A stretch of DNA of 54,500 nucleotides, taken from contig JAEZLZ010000004.1 of assembly GCA_023415055.1 (NCBI GenBank), forward strand, positions 1 to 54,500. Direction: 5' to 3'. A program made the position numbers and the translations under genes. Shown here piece by piece: positions 49,298 to 54,500 of the stretch (positions are counted from its first letter, which is position 1; the number at the start of each line of letters is the position of its first letter). Source of the stretch: Bacillota bacterium (lineage in GTDB: Bacteria > Bacillota > Clostridia > Lachnospirales > Lachnospiraceae). Under the pieces are notes generated by a model, which worked only from the letters and a program-made list of their open reading frames with translations, ran no database searches and was not told the DNA's origin.

Positions 49298-50703
49298 GAT
49301 CAGTTAATAAATTACGGTTTTCTAAAATGGTCGAAGCAGGTCGGGATAATAAAGAGAACGCAAAGGAAAAAGTAAAAATTTTTTCAATGATATGGCCAAT
49401 CATTGTTGAGCTCATTCTTACAGGGCTTCTATCGAATGCAACACAGGCTGTTTTAAATGATTTTTCTTCCGATGCGGTTGCTGTTACAAGCAGCGGCTCA
49501 TTAGTTGTATCATTTGTATTAAACATTTACTGTATTATATCCATTGGTATGACTATACTGCTTGCTCCCTTGGCAGGCGCAAAAAGATATGATGAATGCA
49601 GAAAACTAATCAATACTGCACTGATGGCCAACTTCTTTCTTGGCATTTTTATCAGCCTGCTTGGCATTACGCTGATTCCTGCTCTGATTATACTTTTGAA
49701 TATTCCGGATAACCTGCACGAAATGGCAAGACAGTATTTGCTCATATCAATAGGGCTTTCCTTTGTACAGGGGCAGGTGATTACGTTAAATGCGGCTCTT
49801 CGAAGCTTTGGGGAAATGAAGAAGGTATTGTATACAATGCTCAGTGTCAGCGCAATCTGTATGGTGCTTTCAAAACTGCTTTATCTTTTTGTACCGGAGC
49901 ATAGCCAGAATATGATTTTATATTCTCTTGTCTCAATCATAGCCCAACTTGTCGGTATTGTCATGTTTTTTGTGATACTTTACCGACATAAAGAAATCAA
50001 TTACCGGTTCTCTGTCAAGGGTACTTTTAGCACGATAAAGTATATAAGGCCAAGAATTCTGCATTACGGAATACCTGGGGGATGTGAAGGCCTAATATAT
50101 CTGGTTTCTCAAACCATGGTAGTATCCTTCATCGGGCTTCTTGGTACGCAGGCTCTGCTTGTAAAAGCCTTTGCCGGAAATGTTTATTATTATATGACAG
50201 TTACTACCTCTTCAACTGCGGCAGGAGTCTCTATTATCGCAGGCCATCTGATAGGCGAGGGAAATTCCAGAAAGATAGGTAAAATCAGTAGAAATGTGAT
50301 AATGGTTGATTTTGCTGTCACTGCGGCGGTGTGTGCCATTTTAATGATTATTGGCCCCGGATTTCTAAGGATTTATACCAATGACAGGGCTATCATATCT
50401 ATGGCAATGAAGGTGATATTCCTTAATATGATTGTGGAATTGATAAAATGTGTGACCGGTAATCTGGTTTCTATACTGAAAGCCATCGGTGATGTCAGAT
50501 TTCCGTTTGTGATTGTTATAGCGGGGTCTGTCATAAATGTTGGCATTTCCTATTTTTTCGGTATTACGCTTAAATTTGGCTTAATCGGAATCTGGTTCGG
50601 TTATATCGCAGATGTTTTATTTCGCGGAATTGCCTGTTGGATACGTTTTGACAGAGATATAAGCCAAAGGCAGGAAAATGAAGTATTTATAAAGGATCTA
50701 TAG
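49294..50703 (+). CDS. MATE-family efflux transporter
   Basis: Integral membrane transporter of 469 residues with about twelve hydrophobic spans in two related halves, of the MatE (NorM/DinF-like) family that exports organic compounds against Na+ or H+. Visible features: IFSMIWPIIVELILTGLL near residue 30 and GIPGGCEGLIYLVSQTMVVS opening the second half. ATG 49294 overlaps the previous stop (ATGA), so it is translated with the hydrolase gene. A MATE exporter inside a saccharide-degradation operon suggests removal of an aglycone or a by-product. The substrate is unknown. Confidence 0.93.
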   Translation: MRSVNKLRFSKMVEAGRDNKENAKEKVKIFSMIWPIIVELILTGLLSNATQAVLNDFSSDAVAVTSSGSLVVSFVLNIYCIISIGMTILLAPLAGAKRYDECRKLINTALMANFFLGIFISLLGITLIPALIILLNIPDNLHEMARQYLLISIGLSFVQGQVITLNAALRSFGEMKKVLYTMLSVSAICMVLSKLLYLFVPEHSQNMILYSLVSIIAQLVGIVMFFVILYRHKEINYRFSVKGTFSTIKYIRPRILHYGIPGGCEGLIYLVSQTMVVSFIGLLGTQALLVKAFAGNVYYYMTVTTSSTAAGVSIIAGHLIGEGNSRKIGKISRNVIMVDFAVTAAVCAILMIIGPGFLRIYTNDRAIISMAMKVIFLNMIVELIKCVTGNLVSILKAIGDVRFPFVIVIAGSVINVGISYFFGITLKFGLIGIWFGYIADVLFRGIACWIRFDRDISQRQENEVFIKDL

Positions 50704-50809
50704 GAACGAAGTATTGTATTAAGGTTCTTACGAAGTTAATCAAAACAATATTTCTATCTATGAAAATAGAATTTAACTTGTATAACAATGAAATAATTAA
50801 ATCCAGCAT

Positions 50810-50866
50810 TAGAAGGGATAACCTTGGCCTATGAACTTATTGCCCAAGGTTATCCCTTTATTGTAT
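50810..50866 (+). terminator. Terminator after the MATE gene
   Basis: AGGGATAACCTTGG pairs with CCAAGGTTATCCCT, a perfect 14-bp stem, followed by TTTATTG. It ends the operon that begins at the LacI gene. Confidence 0.88.
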
Positions 50867-50958
50867 TAAGAGAAGTATCTTAATGAAATTATACAAAATT
50901 ATAGACTAGCGGTCCGGTTTGAATGATCTTTTAAGAGAATAGCAATATGACGGACAAG

Positions 50959-51157
50959 TTTAAACCTTTAACTATATAATATGCACTATAATAATATATT
51001 TTAAAAATTTAATATATAATTATTGACAACGTTATATAAGTGTTATATAGTGTAAATATACAAATTGTATGTTTGTAATAATATTTAAACGATTAAACGT
51101 GATGTTGGTGAAATAAATGGCCGGCATTATTTTATCCATACAGTTTAAACGTTTAAA
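50959..51157. promoter_or_regulatory. Three TTTAAAC-type palindromes around the second importer promoter
   Basis: TTTAAACGTTTAAA (51144-51157) is a perfect 14-bp palindrome with central CG. TTTAAACGATTAAA (51084-51097) and a half-conserved TTTAAACCTTTAA (50959-50971) are related. Two lie downstream and one upstream of the promoter at 51023-51051, suggesting repression by a LacI-family protein with possible looping. They differ from the operator at 38992, so another regulator is likely. TGCAAACGTTGG near 51200 resembles part of a catabolite-responsive element. Confidence 0.6.
51023..51051 (+). promoter_or_regulatory. Promoter of the second sugar importer
   Basis: TTGACA (51023-51028), 17-bp spacer, TATAGT (51046-51051): near consensus. 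It leaves a leader of about 240 bases before ATG 51299. The leader contains GCCTGC/GCAGGC and a perfect 9-bp stem TGTGAATTA/TAATTCACA (51235-51257), close before the ribosome site AGGAGG. Confidence 0.88.
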
Positions 51158-51298
51158 TGGAAGCAAACTCATCCCTTTCATCTGGCCTATCATTATAGCC
51201 TGCAAACGTTGGCCCGCAGGCACAATTTTTGCAATGTGAATTAGTTGATAATTCACATATGAACCTTTAAAATTTCACATTATTTCAGGAGGTATTTT

Positions 51299-52609
51299 AT
51301 GAAGAGTAAAAAAGTACTTGCGCTGATTCTTGCATTTGCACTGGCATGCAGCGCACTCGTTGGATGTGCGAACAAAACACAAAGCAACAATGGGGATACT
51401 ACAAGTTCTAAGACTTCGGACACGAATACGTCAGACACAACTGCTTCGGACGCAGGTCAGACGGTTAACATTTGCTTATGGAATAACCTGCCCGATGATG
51501 AATCTCTTAATATGTTTAAGCAAGCTGAGAAAGCAACCGGCATCAAAGTAAATGCAACTGTAATTCCGGACACAGACTATTCCTCCAAATTAAACCAGAT
51601 GGTTTCGACCGGAGACAGCTCCATCGATATTTACATCGTTTGGGAAAATGATATTGGAAATTTTGCGAAAGCAAACGGCATCATTTCTCTAGATGATTAT
51701 CTGAAGGGCTCTTCCATTAATACAGGTGATTTTATTGATGCAGTTGCCAAGTTATCCAGTGGATTAGGTGCTACCTATGGCTTGCCATGGTGTGCAGCAA
51801 CAGAGGTCCTGTATTACAATAAAGATATGTTTGATGCTGCAGGCATTACTTACCCCACCAATGACTGGTCCTATGCGGATTATAAAGCAGCAGCAGAAAA
51901 ATTAACTCAGAAGGCAGCAGACGGATCAACTGATGTATATGGATGCTCATTGCCCAATACTCAGACCTGGTGGGCAGGAATCGGCGGAGCCGGAGATCAG
52001 GTTTACGATCCTTCCAACGGTCAAATGGTAATCGGTGGCGGAGCAGTATCCTTTATTACAGATTGTGCTGATATGGTCAGCAAAGGAATTATGCCGGAGC
52101 CTTCTTCTGATACAACAGACTTCTTTGCAGCAGGCAAGGCAGCTATGAGCTGGCAGGGAAGCTGGATGATCGGTTCTTACAAAGACACCCTGTCCTTTAA
52201 GTGGGATATTGCTACCATTCCTACCAACTCCTTGAAGTATAATACCTTACATACCGGTTTCTATACAATCAATGCCAAGAGTAAGAACCAGGACGCTGCA
52301 TTTAAAGTAATTGAATTCTTAATGGGCGAACAGGGTCAGACAACAAACTCAAAGGCAAGCGGTAATCCTTCTGCAATCAAGACGATAGCAGCAGAAGGCG
52401 CATGGAAGGTGGAAAGTGCTACGACGATTACTAACTGGGATGCAATCACAGATTCTCTTGAAGCAGGAGTCTTTGGCTATACCTGCTTACCTTCCGGTGT
52501 TACCAATAATGCGGTCAGTGAATTCAACGCAGCTTTGTTAGGCCAGAAGACACCACAGGAAGCAGTTGACGCAGCTTCACAGTATGCGAAAGAAACAATA
52601 GGATACTAA
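51299..52609 (+). CDS. Sugar ABC transporter solute-binding lipoprotein, second system
   Basis: Extracellular binding lipoprotein of 436 residues. Signal peptide KKVLALILAFALACSALVG with lipobox LVGC, then a Ser/Thr/Asn/Asp linker. The core matches family 1 sugar-binding proteins: VNICLWNNLPDDESLNMFKQ, EVLYYNKDMFDAAGITYPTN, TTDFFAAGKAAMSWQGSWMI. AGGAGG precedes ATG 51299. It is only distantly similar to the binding protein at 40155. Two permeases follow; the ligand is unknown. Confidence 0.95.
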   Translation: MKSKKVLALILAFALACSALVGCANKTQSNNGDTTSSKTSDTNTSDTTASDAGQTVNICLWNNLPDDESLNMFKQAEKATGIKVNATVIPDTDYSSKLNQMVSTGDSSIDIYIVWENDIGNFAKANGIISLDDYLKGSSINTGDFIDAVAKLSSGLGATYGLPWCAATEVLYYNKDMFDAAGITYPTNDWSYADYKAAAEKLTQKAADGSTDVYGCSLPNTQTWWAGIGGAGDQVYDPSNGQMVIGGGAVSFITDCADMVSKGIMPEPSSDTTDFFAAGKAAMSWQGSWMIGSYKDTLSFKWDIATIPTNSLKYNTLHTGFYTINAKSKNQDAAFKVIEFLMGEQGQTTNSKASGNPSAIKTIAAEGAWKVESATTITNWDAITDSLEAGVFGYTCLPSGVTNNAVSEFNAALLGQKTPQEAVDAASQYAKETIGY

Positions 52610-52630
52610 AAGATATATTATATCTGATCT

Positions 52631-52669
52631 CAAAGGGCGGGTGCTTATTATTTCAGAATCCGCCCTTTG
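52631..52669 (+). terminator. Intra-operon hairpin after the second binding-protein gene
   Basis: CAAAGGGCGG pairs with CCGCCCTTTG over 10 bp with a 19-base loop and no T tract. It probably stabilises the binding-protein mRNA or reduces read-through into the permease genes. Confidence 0.7.
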
Positions 52670-52703
52670 AAAGGGATAAACGATTCTTTGAAAGGAGGAT
52701 GTT

Positions 52704-53630
52704 ATGAAAAATGATGAAAAAGTAAAGCCGGTTAAGAACAAGCGACTAAAAAATAATCTCACAGCGTATTCGTTCTGTGTTCCGTGGTTTATTGGCTTTG
52801 TGTGCTTTACCTTCTTTCCGATTGCGTTTATGTTCGCAGTAAGTTTAACAAACCGCAAATTAAACGGTATTTCGGAATATATTGGTTTCAAAAACTATAC
52901 TAATATGTTTCACAATGCATCATTTTTAAACTCTTTAAAAGTAACAATATTTTTTACGATTGTAATGATGATTGTAACTACGATTTGGGCAGTTCTTATG
53001 GCAATGCTGCTAAATTTCAAGCAGAGATTGAATGGTATCTTCCAATTCTGCTATTTCCTTCCGTCCGTAATTCCCACGATTGCACTTGCCTATGCGTTTC
53101 GAACGATCTTTGGTCAGGATGCAGGTCTTCTCAACGGAATCATTGCAGTCTTTACGGGGCATAAAGTATCAATCAACTGGCTTTTTGATCAGACCACAGT
53201 CTATCTGGCTGTATTCTTTGTCACATTATTTACTTATAATACAGGACAGATGATGTTGATCTTCCGTTCGGGATTAAATGATGTACCTCGGGAATTATAT
53301 GAGGCTTCCGATATCGACGGAGCGAATGCATGGCGTAAATTCTTTAAAATTACTTTGCCCATGATTTCTCCAATTGTTCTTTTTAATGCGGTTATGGGCT
53401 GCATCAGCGCTCTGAACGGATCCTTTGCATTGTTGTTTCCGCTAACCGGAGAGAGTGGTAATCCGAACGGAATGACACAGGTCTTAAGCCTTTTGATCTA
53501 TAAAGAAGCTTTTAGTAATATGAAGGTTGGCTATGCCTGCTCGCTGTCTGTGGTATTGTTCCTGATCGCATGTTGCTTTGGAATAGGAATATTTGCAGTT
53601 TCTAAGAAAATGGTTTATTATGAGAATTAA
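52704..53630 (+). CDS. MalF-type sugar ABC permease
   Basis: First permease of the second importer, 308 residues, six spans. It opens with a basic cytoplasmic tail, then AYSFCVPWFIGFVCFTFFPI, and carries the EAA loop YEASDIDGANAWRKFFKITL. AAAGGAGG precedes the ATG. It has the usual length, in contrast to the propeller-fused permease at 41928. Confidence 0.95.
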   Translation: MKNDEKVKPVKNKRLKNNLTAYSFCVPWFIGFVCFTFFPIAFMFAVSLTNRKLNGISEYIGFKNYTNMFHNASFLNSLKVTIFFTIVMMIVTTIWAVLMAMLLNFKQRLNGIFQFCYFLPSVIPTIALAYAFRTIFGQDAGLLNGIIAVFTGHKVSINWLFDQTTVYLAVFFVTLFTYNTGQMMLIFRSGLNDVPRELYEASDIDGANAWRKFFKITLPMISPIVLFNAVMGCISALNGSFALLFPLTGESGNPNGMTQVLSLLIYKEAFSNMKVGYACSLSVVLFLIACCFGIGIFAVSKKMVYYEN

Positions 53631-53641
53631 GGAGAGGCTCT

Positions 53642-54493
53642 ATGAATTCGGCAAAAAATAAGAAAAAGATTTTAAAAGTTATCATTTTTATGGTTAAAAT
53701 TCTTGTTGCTGTGGTCATGTTTTCTCCGATTATTTGGGTTTTTTCCGGCGGATTTAAAACAGTTACGGAATTTACCACAACTACGAATATTATCCCTCAG
53801 AAATTTACATGGCAAAATTATGAGTACATTTTTAATGTATCAAATTATTTTCTATATGTACGAAATACAGTTATTTTAATGGTAGGGTGTACCATCGGCA
53901 CCCTGATCTCCTCATCGCTTGTTGCTTATCCCCTTGCAAGAATGGAGTTCCCGGGTAAAAATATTATCTTTGCATTGATCATAAGTACGATGATGATACC
54001 GAATATCGCATTGATCATTCCACAGTACATTATGTATGGCAAGATCAATTGGCTTGATTCCTTGCTACCGATGATAGTTCCGGCATTCTTTGCTTATCCG
54101 TACAATGTTTTTCTTTTTAGACAATTTTTCAGATCCATACCAAAGGAGCTGGATGAAGCAGCAACGATTGACGGCTGCACCAAAATGGGTATATTCTTCA
54201 AGGTCTTAGCTCCGCTGTCAAAGCCAACCTATATCACCATTGGTGTGTTATCCATGGTTTTCTGGTGGAATGAACTGACGCAGCCCGTTTTCTTCCTCAA
54301 CAGTGAACAGTGGAGAACGTTAACGATCGCGCTGATGACAACATTTATGTATACAGCCGGTAATACATTCGTAATCAATTGGACTTCCATCATGGCTGCT
54401 TCTACATTAATGATTATTCCTCCGATGCTCCTGTATCTGTTTGGTTCAAGGTTCTTAGTAGAAGGCATTAAAACATCCGGTTTAAAAGGATGA
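53642..54493 (+). CDS. MalG-type sugar ABC permease
   Basis: Second permease of the same importer, 283 residues. The EAA loop is DEAATIDGCTKMGIFFKVLA, and it ends RFLVEGIKTSGLKG. GGAGAGG precedes the ATG, 11 bp after the MalF-type gene. Its stop is at 54491-54493, just before the window end; further operon genes probably follow. Confidence 0.95.
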   Translation: MNSAKNKKKILKVIIFMVKILVAVVMFSPIIWVFSGGFKTVTEFTTTTNIIPQKFTWQNYEYIFNVSNYFLYVRNTVILMVGCTIGTLISSSLVAYPLARMEFPGKNIIFALIISTMMIPNIALIIPQYIMYGKINWLDSLLPMIVPAFFAYPYNVFLFRQFFRSIPKELDEAATIDGCTKMGIFFKVLAPLSKPTYITIGVLSMVFWWNELTQPVFFLNSEQWRTLTIALMTTFMYTAGNTFVINWTSIMAASTLMIIPPMLLYLFGSRFLVEGIKTSGLKG

Positions 54494-54500
54494 TTAAAAT

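Overview
The window looks like a low-GC anaerobic Firmicute of the Lachnospiraceae / Lachnoclostridium type. The evidence is A+T-rich DNA, strong AGGAGG ribosome sites, a VanR/VanS-like two-component pair, CotH and RsgA remnants, and a B12-dependent propanediol microcompartment joined to a large rhamnose and pectin-sugar locus. Species assignment is inference.

Positions 1-12400 are a worn, mobile-element-rich segment. They hold the 3' part of a group II intron with its maturase and, 41 bp further on, an ORF-less group II intron. A CotH pseudogene, a GNAT acetyltransferase and a response regulator/histidine kinase pair follow. Next is a phosphatidylethanolamine-type lipid operon (PAP2-like, VTT/DedA-like, phosphatidylserine synthase, phosphatidylserine decarboxylase). 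An IS66 remnant beside an rsgA tail, an intact IS110-family element with a structured 3' non-coding region, and decayed gene tails end this segment. The CotH remnant and the lipid operon carry the same promoter architecture, with direct TTAAGAA-type repeats ending 8 bp before the -10.

Positions 12400-14800 hold a polysaccharide deacetylase on the minus strand, then rhamnulose-1-phosphate aldolase and rhamnose mutarotase.

Positions 15100-30600 are the core: a bacterial microcompartment (BMC) locus in two transcription blocks. Block 1 starts at a near-consensus promoter (15148) and encodes a fuculose-phosphate-type aldolase, PduP, a zinc alcohol dehydrogenase, four BMC-H shell proteins, PduL, a BMC-P vertex protein, PduS, PduT and a DeoR regulator. 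Block 2 starts at a second promoter (24438) and encodes diol dehydratase PduCDE, reactivase PduGH and the PduO adenosyltransferase. Five cargo enzymes carry visible encapsulation-peptide-like helices. Both promoters sit in clusters of AAAACAAA repeats that resemble DeoR-family operators. No PduB-type shell trimer is present; one BMC-H has a 70-residue N-terminal extension and a second, well-placed internal start.

Positions 30600-54500 are a rhamnose/pectin-oligosaccharide locus: an AraC regulator, rhamnulokinase, rhamnose isomerase, a solute-binding-protein fragment, a serine hydrolase, two GH78-type rhamnosidases, a LacI regulator, a sugar ABC importer whose first permease is fused to a beta-propeller, a predicted clan GH-A hydrolase, a MATE transporter and a second ABC sugar importer. 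Neither importer has its own ATPase gene here.

Proposed flow: rhamnosides are imported and cleaved in the cytoplasm. L-rhamnose passes through RhaM, RhaA and RhaB to rhamnulose-1-phosphate, and an aldolase gives DHAP and L-lactaldehyde. Lactaldehyde is reduced to 1,2-propanediol. PduCDE makes propionaldehyde in the compartment, which PduP, PduL and the alcohol dehydrogenase turn into propionyl-phosphate and propanol.
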